This document shows positions 51,728 through 58,740 of a stretch of DNA of 64,000 nucleotides, piece by piece. A model generated the notes under the pieces. The model made no database searches. It saw only the letters and a program-made list of their open reading frames with translations, and was not told the origin of the DNA. A program made the translations under genes and the position numbers. The stretch comes from Arthrobacter sp. Soil763 (GTDB taxonomy: Bacteria; Actinomycetota; Actinomycetes; Actinomycetales; Micrococcaceae). The DNA lies in the NCBI RefSeq assembly GCF_001428365.1, contig NZ_LMSH01000006.1:1-64000 (forward strand), written 5' to 3'. Numbering within the stretch: the stretch's first letter is position 1; each line of letters opens with the position of its first letter.

Positions 51728-52606
51728 CTAGGAGAGCCCAGGGAGTGGAACGGATAGCTTCGTAGCTACGCCGAGCAGTATCTCAACACTCTCGCGGAGG
51801 GTCTCATCGGCTAACACGTTGTACGGGTTCTCCGGATGATGAATCATGTGACGTACTGCCGTGGGCATGGTTGTCAGACGCGAGGTTACAACGCCATTTC
51901 TCATCTCCCTATAGACCATCGTCCGAGGGACTTTGCGATTCCTAAGCCAGTTATCGAATGCCGCCACAGTTGTTGCCTGGGAGTATTCCTGAAGCCGCCC
52001 AAACAGCACGGTGTGGTTCACCATGTAGCTTGGACGGTCAATATCGGTTAGATCCTCGAGCGAAACCCAGCCGTTCTCAAGAAGGTCGTAATGTTGCCAA
52101 CAAAGAGGTAGGGGGCGATTCTCGACCCGGTCGGCAAGAGCCCTAATGGTGAACACGGGGTCGAGCTCCTCCAGGATGAAATCCTCAAGAGATAGGTCAT
52201 CCTCGATGCCCCGTTCGGTGAGCCGCTTTAGTAGGAAGCGCCGGAAATCCCAGATGAAGGGCTCCATGTCCGCCGACGTGAGCGACGAAAAGTCGATGCT
52301 GACCAGGGTCTCGTGGAAGTCTGCATACGAGAGACGCAAGTCAGAGGTTCGGTTCCAACGACCCAGCACTCTCTCGAATTTATCTTTCGTCTCCGTTTGC
52401 GAATAGCCGAGATGACAGAGGCGGAGGTAAGCGTCGTTCAGGGTCGTTGTGAACCCTGGCTTCGTCTCGGTGACACCGCCGGCGTAGGTGTACACAACGT
52501 CAGTGATGCTCCCCGGCGGAAAAAGCCAGTGGTGATTGGTCCAGCGGCGATTCTTGCCCCAATCAATGTCGATATCGTTCAGTGCCAGCGAGATCATTGT
52601 GCCCAC
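51728..52606 (-). CDS. HEPN/Toprim-N-domain protein
   Basis: A 292-residue protein. The start MGTMISLALNDIDIDWGKNR, then the SLTSAD and FILEELDP region, matches the HEPN/Toprim-associated N-terminal family. Near the C-terminus R252 and H257 (RHMIHH) fit the Rx4-6H motif of HEPN ribonucleases. Such proteins are found in defence loci and are suspected RNA-cleaving effectors. It starts at GTG 52606 (ATG 52597 is possible). It may form a unit with the GPGGG protein 127 bases downstream. Confidence 0.7.
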   Translation of the reverse strand: MGTMISLALNDIDIDWGKNRRWTNHHWLFPPGSITDVVYTYAGGVTETKPGFTTTLNDAYLRLCHLGYSQTETKDKFERVLGRWNRTSDLRLSYADFHETLVSIDFSSLTSADMEPFIWDFRRFLLKRLTERGIEDDLSLEDFILEELDPVFTIRALADRVENRPLPLCWQHYDLLENGWVSLEDLTDIDRPSYMVNHTVLFGRLQEYSQATTVAAFDNWLRNRKVPRTMVYREMRNGVVTSRLTTMPTAVRHMIHHPENPYNVLADETLRESVEILLGVATKLSVPLPGLS

Positions 52607-52873
52607 GTCCCTATCCTGTCACTCAGCTTCGATTCGGTGAGCAGAGCCACCCGAGCGGAACATGGGGGTGCAGCTCACTCTGATACGCGACACTCAAAAA
52701 TGACCCTTTGTGAATGTACTTGGTACCTGCCTTGTGGGGATGAAGAATAACCCGCTGTCGGCCCGGCACAACTCGTCTCCGCAATCATGCAGCGTCACCT
52801 GATGGTGCAGGGGTTTTTGACTAACTGGGATGGGATCAAACTATCTATGCCAGGAGCAAGTACAGTCTCGTCC

Positions 52874-53413
52874 ATGAACGGGGAATTCTGGGTGGCTGTT
52901 GTGGCTGTTCTTATATCGGCTGTGGCTTTGGTTCGGGGAGAGCTCCATCAACGCCGACGGTCCTCGCATGAGGCCCAACACCGGGCCGTTGACAAGATCA
53001 CGGAGGCCCTGTGGCCCGTTCACGTTCTGATCGAGCATGCTGACGTGCGAGTCCCGTCAGCTGCTGAGATCAGCAAAGTCATGCGGGAATTCGAATGGGA
53101 GTGCCAATACTGGGAAGCGATGCTGCCAACAGGAGCTAGACACCTGCGCGTAAGCATCCGTCAGGCGCTAGCGAATTGTTTTGGCTCCCCGGCGGCAATC
53201 GCTGTAGATCCCGCAGCTGACAGCGCACCCACGAAAACCTTTGACCGATATTGGTGGGGGCTCGCCTGTACTTATGTAGAACACGCCCAGAAGCGCCTAG
53301 GTGCATGGAAGGTTCAAGAACGGCGCCGCCCCCTAGAGATTGTCTATTTCGCTGATTGGCGCAAAGAGGGAGACGAGCTTCATAACCGAGGCCACGCTGG
53401 GAAATTGAAATAG
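52874..53413 (+). CDS. Membrane-anchored hypothetical protein
   Basis: A 179-residue protein. A single membrane segment at 4-22 (EFWVAVVAVLISAVALVRG) is followed by a soluble helical domain with several Trp residues (WECQYWEAML, DRYWWGLACTY). No family is recognised. The start is uncertain: an ATG at 52847 and another at 52787 are in frame, and no position has a strong ribosome site. Confidence 0.55.
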   Translation: MNGEFWVAVVAVLISAVALVRGELHQRRRSSHEAQHRAVDKITEALWPVHVLIEHADVRVPSAAEISKVMREFEWECQYWEAMLPTGARHLRVSIRQALANCFGSPAAIAVDPAADSAPTKTFDRYWWGLACTYVEHAQKRLGAWKVQERRRPLEIVYFADWRKEGDELHNRGHAGKLK

Positions 53414-53539
53414 CGGCCTCCCGCGCCTGACGGTTGTTCTGCGGTCTTGATGATGCTGGAAGTGAAATAGTGTAGAGGGCGAAGGCTGGCGTTGGCTGTG
53501 GGGGAGACGACAGCATGAACCACGAACGAAGGACCCCTG

Positions 53540-53869
53540 TTGGCCCGCAAAATCCATGTCCAGCTGATCGATGATCTTTCCGGGGAGGAAGCCCAGGAAA
53601 CCATTCGGTTTTCCGTCGATGGCACCGACTACGAAATCGACCTCTCAGCAGATAACGCCGCCGAGTTGCGCGGAACGCTGGAACGGTACGCGGCGAAGGG
53701 CCGGCGTCTGCGCGGCCCGACCGGTCCCAGGGCCGGCCGTGCCCCGTCGATGAGTAGGGACGAGACTCAGAAGGTCCGCAAGTGGGCAGCGGAAAACGGA
53801 TACAACCCCAGCCCTCGTGGACGCATCAGCCAGGCCATCGAAAGAGCCTATGACGCTGCCCAAGGATAG
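53540..53869 (+). CDS. lsr2: Lsr2-family xenogeneic silencer
   Basis: A 109-residue Lsr2. The N-terminal oligomerisation domain (ARKIHVQLIDDLSG then TIRFSVDGTDYEIDLS) and the C-terminal DNA-binding domain (VRKWAAENGYNPSPRGRIS) with the RGR minor-groove hook are both present. Lsr2 binds AT-rich DNA and silences foreign genes, like H-NS. TTG 53540 follows AAGGA by six bases. A plasmid copy may reduce fitness cost of this region or act with the host Lsr2. Confidence 0.92.
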   Translation: MARKIHVQLIDDLSGEEAQETIRFSVDGTDYEIDLSADNAAELRGTLERYAAKGRRLRGPTGPRAGRAPSMSRDETQKVRKWAAENGYNPSPRGRISQAIERAYDAAQG

Positions 53870-54035
53870 AGCCCCAACACCCAGACGGAAGCGCTGCCCT
53901 GAAGTGAAATGGGGCGCTGTCGGCGACACGAAGTAGGCGCTGTTATCGGCGTTCGGCTTCCCAGATGGCTCAAGCCAGGGGCGCTATGCCATGCCCTGAC
54001 TACTGGACAGTTCGTGATACGGTTTGTTCATCATG

Positions 54036-54075
54036 ATCAGCCCGCTCGCCTCACGGCTCGGGCTGATTTTCTTTT
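54036..54075 (+). terminator. Hairpin with T-tract before Abi gene
   Basis: A 9-base perfect stem ATCAGCCCG (54036-54044) with CGGGCTGAT (54059-54067), 14-base loop, then TTTTCTTTT. It lies 14 bases before the GTG of the Abi_2 gene and after no nearby coding end (Lsr2 ends 170 bases upstream). It may end a short RNA from a promoter near 54000. Confidence 0.7.
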
Positions 54076-54088
54076 AACCGGGGGATTC

Positions 54089-55081
54089 GTGGCTGAGTAC
54101 ACAAAGCAATGGCTGTCCGTCGAGGACCAAGCCAAAAAGCTTGCCTTACGCGGTGTCAGCGTTCCCGAGGACGGGAGCGGTGTACAACTGCTTTGCGCGG
54201 TTGGTTACTACCGACTTACCGGCTATCTCTACCCATTCCGTGAGTCGGAGCAGTACGTGGACGATGACAGCCGTCCACGGGTACGGGTCCTCAACCACTA
54301 TCGAGTCGGCACTTCCATGCGGGACGCCGCGGAACTCATCGACTTCGACCGTCGACTGCGGATGCTCATCCTTGATGGAATCGAGAGGATTGAAATTTCG
54401 CTCCGCATGCAGATCGGATATGTGTTGGGCAGACGTTCGGCCTTTTCCCATCTCGAACCTGCCACGTTCGTAGGATCTTTCACGGATACACAAGTGGATC
54501 CAGCCACGGGAGGACCAGCACCGAGCAAACACGAGCAATGGATCGCCCGGATGCGAGAGCGACAGAACGGATCCGACGAGGCCTTTGTGACCCATTTCCG
54601 AGAGAAATACGACGATCAGATGCCGATTTGGGCGCTCACGGAGATCATGGAGCTGGGGCACCTCAGTCGCTTATACGTTGGACTGACGAACTCGATCGCC
54701 ACGGAGATCGCCACCGCCTACGCGGTACCGTCGAAGCGAGTGATGAGTAGCTGGATTGCGAGTCTGAACTATGTGAGGAACGTGGCTGCCCACCACGCCC
54801 GGATCTTCAACCGCAAACTTGTTACTGCGCCGAAACGGCCGAGTAAGGGGCAAGTTCCTCTCTTGGATCATCTAAGAGATGAAGAGTCGTCGAAGCAGGT
54901 GTTTGGTCTGTATAACGCCCTGGCCGTGATGGCATACATGCTTCGTGTGATCGATCCCAACGGCGGCTGGACCGAACGCCTAGTCGAGCTCGTCGGCTCG
55001 TTCCCTCGAGCGGGGCATTTGACCAAGCATTCCATCGGAGTGCCTGATGACTGGACAAGCCTAGAACTTTGGCAAGCCTAG
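54089..55081 (+). CDS. Abi_2 (AbiD/AbiF-like) abortive infection protein
   Basis: A 330-residue protein starting at GTG after GGGGGA. The family start KQWLSVEDQAKKLALRGV, then GYYRLTGYLYPFR, FDRRLRMLILDGIERIEISLR and WALTEIMELGHLS, is clear. The HEPN motif RNVAAHH (R230, H235) is in place near the C-terminus, so RNase activity is predicted. Abi_2 proteins stop phage by harming the infected cell. The hairpin immediately upstream suggests attenuation or an associated RNA. Confidence 0.9.
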   Translation: MAEYTKQWLSVEDQAKKLALRGVSVPEDGSGVQLLCAVGYYRLTGYLYPFRESEQYVDDDSRPRVRVLNHYRVGTSMRDAAELIDFDRRLRMLILDGIERIEISLRMQIGYVLGRRSAFSHLEPATFVGSFTDTQVDPATGGPAPSKHEQWIARMRERQNGSDEAFVTHFREKYDDQMPIWALTEIMELGHLSRLYVGLTNSIATEIATAYAVPSKRVMSSWIASLNYVRNVAAHHARIFNRKLVTAPKRPSKGQVPLLDHLRDEESSKQVFGLYNALAVMAYMLRVIDPNGGWTERLVELVGSFPRAGHLTKHSIGVPDDWTSLELWQA

Positions 55082-55091
55082 GCACTGTCGG

Positions 55092-55241
55092 TTTCAGAAG
55101 TCGTCTGCACTGGATTCCGCGGAACTACGGGGCTTGTGCAGAGGACTCTTGACACGAAAATGTTCGAAGTCGCGTGCACAAACCGTCGTTTTGTCTGAAG
55201 TCGCGTGCACCCACCTTCATTCTGTCTGAAGTTGCCTGCAC
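55092..55241 (+). repeat. Four direct repeats, left end of mobile block
   Basis: TTTCAGAAGTCGTCTGCAC (55092-55110) begins the set; related copies end in GCGTGCAC or GCCTGCAC at 55163-55179, 55194-55210 and 55225-55241, the last three spaced exactly 31 bases. The first is repeated inverted at 58526-58544. They look like recombinase or transposase binding sites at a transposon end. Confidence 0.7.
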
Positions 55242-55266
55242 GAACCGCCACCGACGTTCGGGACTT

Positions 55267-55878
55267 TTAGTCGTTCGGCTGGGTCTCGGCGGTCAGCGTC
55301 TCCGGCGGACGGGGCGGCAGGTAACGGTAGAGGCTGGAGCGGGCGATACCCGTGGCTTCGACGATCTCGGAGATCGACTGATTTTCCTGGTCGCGAAGGT
55401 GGGCGGCATAGGCAAGCTTCGCTGGATCGATCACGCTGGGCCGGCCGATCCTTTTGCCTTTAGCGACAGCAACGGCACGCGCGTGAGCTGCGCGTTCGAT
55501 CGCGTAGGTTCGTTCCATTTGGCCGAAGAGCGCGAGCATCACAACTGCCAACTGCGACATGGGATCCTCTGGATTGGCGGAATCAACCCGGATCGGGTCA
55601 GCCAGGTTCCGGACCCCGACACCGCGGCCGGCCAGGTCGTGGATCAGGTTCAGGGTGTCCCGGACGGTACGTCCCAACCGGTCCAGAGTGTGCACCACGA
55701 TAACGTCTCCATCGCGGGCCTGGTCGAGGGCTTCATGCAGTCCGGGCCGGTTTGTAGTGGATCCGGATTTCTTGTCCACATAGATATGTTTGGCGGGGAT
55801 GCCCTCGCCGCGCAGTGCGTCAATCTGCCGGTCGAGGTCCTGTTTCGCGGTCGAGACGCGGGCGTACCCAATTTCCAT
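55267..55878 (-). CDS. Serine resolvase/invertase
   Basis: A 203-residue small serine recombinase. The N-terminal catalytic domain begins IGYARVSTAKQDLDRQIDAL with the nucleophilic Ser, includes VIVVHTLDRLGRTVRDTL and MAQ/QLAVVMLALFGQMERT; the C-terminal HTH reads SISEIVEATGIARSSLYRYL. ATG 55878 gives the family N-terminus. Resolvases of this type accompany Tn3-family transposons; no Tn3 transposase is in the window, so the block may be non-autonomous. Confidence 0.92.
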   Translation of the reverse strand: MEIGYARVSTAKQDLDRQIDALRGEGIPAKHIYVDKKSGSTTNRPGLHEALDQARDGDVIVVHTLDRLGRTVRDTLNLIHDLAGRGVGVRNLADPIRVDSANPEDPMSQLAVVMLALFGQMERTYAIERAAHARAVAVAKGKRIGRPSVIDPAKLAYAAHLRDQENQSISEIVEATGIARSSLYRYLPPRPPETLTAETQPND

Positions 55879-55897
55879 GTATCCACTGTACCGATAC
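55879..55897. promoter_or_regulatory. Resolvase-site-like palindrome
   Basis: GTATC-N9-GATAC abuts the resolvase start codon. A dyad here fits a resolvase binding site for autoregulation or resolution. Confidence 0.4.
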
Positions 55898-56097
55898 TTA
55901 TTCTGCACGCTCCGCACGGGACGTCTGAAAGAAGATAGTTGCGGAACGAAATCTGGTCGCGTGTCGCCACTTTTGCAAGGACCGGTCTTGGGCGTTCCAC
56001 TTCCTAGGAAGTGGGACGGACGTTCCTGACTGAATCTGTACTGTATTAGTCACGGCGAAGACCAAGAGCTTTCAGCGCGACAGATACACTTCGCCTT

Positions 56098-57393
56098 ATG
56101 TTGAGCAACGAAGAACTCGCCGCGGTCCTTACCGTTGGTCACGAAACTCGCAGCGTCGAATTCAAGTCTGCCGGCGACGTCACAGACAAGGCCTTCGTGG
56201 CGTTGGTCGCCAGAGCGGCACTTGCACTCGCCAACCAGCGTGATGGTGGAAACATCGTGCTCGGAGTAGATGACCGGGATCCACAGGGCGAAAATAATGG
56301 CCTTGATGAAAACCAACTCCGGGATTGGAAGAATCTGGATACTGTGGCCGACAAGCTCAACCGCTACGCTGACCCTCCATTGATCCTCCGAATAGAGGAG
56401 CGCAAGCATCCAAACGGTAAACCGGTAGTGGTCATCGAGGTATCAGAATTCAGCGAGATCCCGTCCCTTTGCATGAAGGACTACCAGAACACTCTGGCGC
56501 TTGGGCAGCTGTACACGAGATCGCTGCGGAAACCTGAAAGCTCGATGTATCACACGCAGAACGAGATGCGCGAAGTCCTCGATCTGGCAACACAGAAGGG
56601 CCTACGTCGCTTCATGGAAACTACCGCTGGAGCCGGTCTTTTTACGAGGCTGGGTGAACCGGCCCCAGCTGTACCCTCAAACGCCGAACAGTTCCAGGAG
56701 CAGATTGATGCAATGGCTGCTGATCCTCAACTCGTCGGTATCACAGCTCAGCCCCACTTCCGCCATTTGATCTATCCGCAGTCCTTTGAAGCCGACAGGG
56801 TGCCGTACGAGGAGATGAAGCGTTGCGTCCGGGAAGCCACCGTTAGGTTAAGGGGTTGGCCGTTCCCGCTCGTGGAAAATCCGGTCAACGGTGACGTCTT
56901 TGTCGGGGAGACAACGACGTGGGGGACGCACAATGAAACCTGGCGGTTCTTCACCAGCGGATTGTTCGCTGATTTTAAGGCAATAGGGGACTGGCCGAAC
57001 GACTGGGATTCTTTTGGGGGAAACTCCGAGGCCGCGGGCAACATGCCCGCTTGGTTCCCGCTCCTTAACTTCACGGAGGCACTCGAGTTTGCTGCTCGCC
57101 TAAAGACCAAGTTGGCACTTGCCGAACCGATGGTTGTTCGGTTCGAGGCATACAACATCGCAGGCACAAAGCTCGTTGTCGCAGACGATAGGCGCAGCGG
57201 ATTCCACCAGGATTACATCTACTCCGCACCCAGCTGGAGGAGCGAGGAAGTTCTCATAACAGACGAGGCAGTTCTTTCGGGAACACGATCTCTGGCCGTA
57301 AAGACGGCAAAGCGTTTGCTCGGCAGGTTTGGGTGGGAGGGTGTCACCTCCGACCTTTTGGAAGGAATCCAAGCAGGTGTTCTGAACAGTTAA
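56098..57393 (+). CDS. AlbA_2/Schlafen-type ATP-binding protein
   Basis: A 431-residue protein. Residues 10-130 form the AlbA_2 (Schlafen) domain: ETRSVEFKSAGD with the acidic Ex(F)K motif, LVARAALALANQRDGGNIVLG, and LYTRSLRKPESS. The remainder (about 200-431) is not recognised. AlbA_2 proteins include defence effectors and putative nucleases or regulators. It lies within the block bounded by inverted repeats and appears to be its main cargo. Confidence 0.8.
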   Translation: MLSNEELAAVLTVGHETRSVEFKSAGDVTDKAFVALVARAALALANQRDGGNIVLGVDDRDPQGENNGLDENQLRDWKNLDTVADKLNRYADPPLILRIEERKHPNGKPVVVIEVSEFSEIPSLCMKDYQNTLALGQLYTRSLRKPESSMYHTQNEMREVLDLATQKGLRRFMETTAGAGLFTRLGEPAPAVPSNAEQFQEQIDAMAADPQLVGITAQPHFRHLIYPQSFEADRVPYEEMKRCVREATVRLRGWPFPLVENPVNGDVFVGETTTWGTHNETWRFFTSGLFADFKAIGDWPNDWDSFGGNSEAAGNMPAWFPLLNFTEALEFAARLKTKLALAEPMVVRFEAYNIAGTKLVVADDRRSGFHQDYIYSAPSWRSEEVLITDEAVLSGTRSLAVKTAKRLLGRFGWEGVTSDLLEGIQAGVLNS

Positions 57394-57422
57394 CTCGGCC
57401 AGACTGATCCTGGTCTACTTCC

Positions 57423-57596
57423 TCAGATGGCCCGGAAATGCTGTCTCGCGGCAGCTGCCTCATCTGCGTCCAGCTGCCAGCGCACCTCGTTACGCGTCGC
57501 GAGCAGGCCATACGTTTGGCGCAGGTAATCCCGAATCTTCTTTTGGGGAACACCAAGTTCGTGAGAGAGATCGCGTGGAGTGACGAAGTCGGCCAT
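57423..57596 (-). CDS. 57-residue HTH-like protein
   Basis: A short minus-strand gene. The protein reads MADFVTPRDLSHELGVPQKK then IRDYLRQTYG and ends EAAAARQHFRAI. The first 35 residues look like a MerR/excisionase-type HTH (TPRDLSHELGVPQKKIRDYL). It lies just after, and convergent to, the AlbA_2 gene. No strong ribosome site was seen, but codon pattern and motif support a real gene, perhaps a regulator of the cargo. Confidence 0.6.
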   Translation of the reverse strand: MADFVTPRDLSHELGVPQKKIRDYLRQTYGLLATRNEVRWQLDADEAAAARQHFRAI

Positions 57597-57806
57597 GAGA
57601 AGAGGTTACGTCAGAGGTAGGTTCAGGGCGCATACATCGGTGGTGTTCCATTTCCTAGAAACTGGGACCAAGTTGAGACGTTGTAGGAATCTGACAAATG
57701 GGAGCAACGTCGAGAAGGCCCACCTTAATGGGGCGTATTGCGGCGAGTCCCTTATGGTCAGAGGAAATGTCATCGCCGGCGCCGTCCGGCAGTCAATGGG
57801 GGAAAC

Positions 57807-58448
57807 ATGCAAATCTATCCGACGAAGGGACTGCCTCTGCCTGGGCAGAAGCCGCGGAAGCGTAACCGAACGGCACTGACTATCGTCCTAGCTGTCGCCC
57901 TCGTGGCGCTTGTGGGCGGCGGGTGGTGGTTCGGTGTGGGGTTGCCGGCAAATCAGGCGGCCGAGGCCCGCGCAGCCGAGCAGGCAAAGACAGAAGCGGA
58001 CGAGAAGAAGAAGGAAGAGGACTCGGCGGCCTTCTGGGCCCAGGTGGCAAAGGACAACAAGGCGAAGTCCGAGAAGGCCGCTGCGGACGCCGCCGCTTTC
58101 AACGCGAGCCAGGCCACACGGCAATCTGATTCCGTGAAGAGGCAGATGGAAGCCCAGGGCTGGACTCAGTTCGCCGGAGATTTCTACTACCAGTACGCCG
58201 ACAAGTCCGAATACACCTGCGGATACTCGAACTGCAGCTATGTACATGTAACGACAATGGCGCCCAACGGTTGCGCGGGCGGCCTGTACGTGGCTGCCAC
58301 CATCGATAGGGGAGGCGCCTCGGTGGGGATGACGAACAGCATCACTGCCGCTCTCACCCAAGGCAAGGACGCCATAGTAAAGCTCGAGGACCATACCGGC
58401 GCCGGAGACAAGATCGGGCTGACTGACCTGCACTGCCTTCGCGGATAG
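57807..58448 (+). CDS. Membrane-anchored coiled-coil protein
   Basis: A 213-residue protein. A basic N-terminus and one membrane segment (about 25-43, ALTIVLAVALVALVGGGWWF) precede an Ala/Lys/Glu coiled coil (48-100) and a C-terminal domain with four cysteines (YTCGYSNCSYVHV, NGCAGG, DLHCLRG). The C-terminal domain is likely outside the cell and disulphide-bonded. ATG 57807 follows GGGGGA. No family is recognised. Confidence 0.65.
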   Translation: MQIYPTKGLPLPGQKPRKRNRTALTIVLAVALVALVGGGWWFGVGLPANQAAEARAAEQAKTEADEKKKEEDSAAFWAQVAKDNKAKSEKAAADAAAFNASQATRQSDSVKRQMEAQGWTQFAGDFYYQYADKSEYTCGYSNCSYVHVTTMAPNGCAGGLYVAATIDRGGASVGMTNSITAALTQGKDAIVKLEDHTGAGDKIGLTDLHCLRG

Positions 58449-58502
58449 GCCCCGGTCAACGGGCGGAGTTCCACCTCATGGACCAGCTTCGTCGAGCTAA
58501 TG

Positions 58503-58544
58503 GTGCAAACGGCTTCTGACATTCCGTGCAGACGACTTCTGAAA
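58503..58544 (-). repeat. Inverted repeats, right end of mobile block
   Basis: The reverse complement gives TTTCAGAAGTCGTCTGCAC at 58526-58544, identical to the left copy at 55092-55110, and a diverged copy TGTCAGAAGCCGTTTGCAC at 58503-58521. The two ends are inverted and enclose 3.4 kb. Confidence 0.75.
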
Positions 58545-58711
58545 CTGACACCCTGGACGAACTGCGCGACACTCCCGACCTCACGGCCCGCGTCAATGCC
58601 TTGCCCTGGAGGGGGTGGGAGTTTTGGGACACCCTACGGGACGGTCAGATTACGCGGCATTCCGGAATCAGGATCAGCGGGGGAACGTCCCCGCCAAGGG
58701 CGCGTCCTTGA

Positions 58712-58730
58712 TGCACGTATAAATCGTGCA
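58712..58730. promoter_or_regulatory. Palindrome over the -10 of the R-M gene
   Basis: TGCACG-TATAAAT-CGTGCA is a perfect dyad centred on a -10-like TATAAAT, 10 bases before the ATG of the restriction-modification gene. No ribosome binding site fits between, so the transcript may be nearly leaderless. The dyad could bind a repressor or the enzyme's own recognition domain. Confidence 0.55.
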
Positions 58731-58740
58731 ATATTGATCC

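Noticed and set aside
58526..58711. A 61-residue plus-strand frame before the R-M gene
   Set aside because: It starts inside the inverted-repeat end of the mobile block and shows no family; probably chance.
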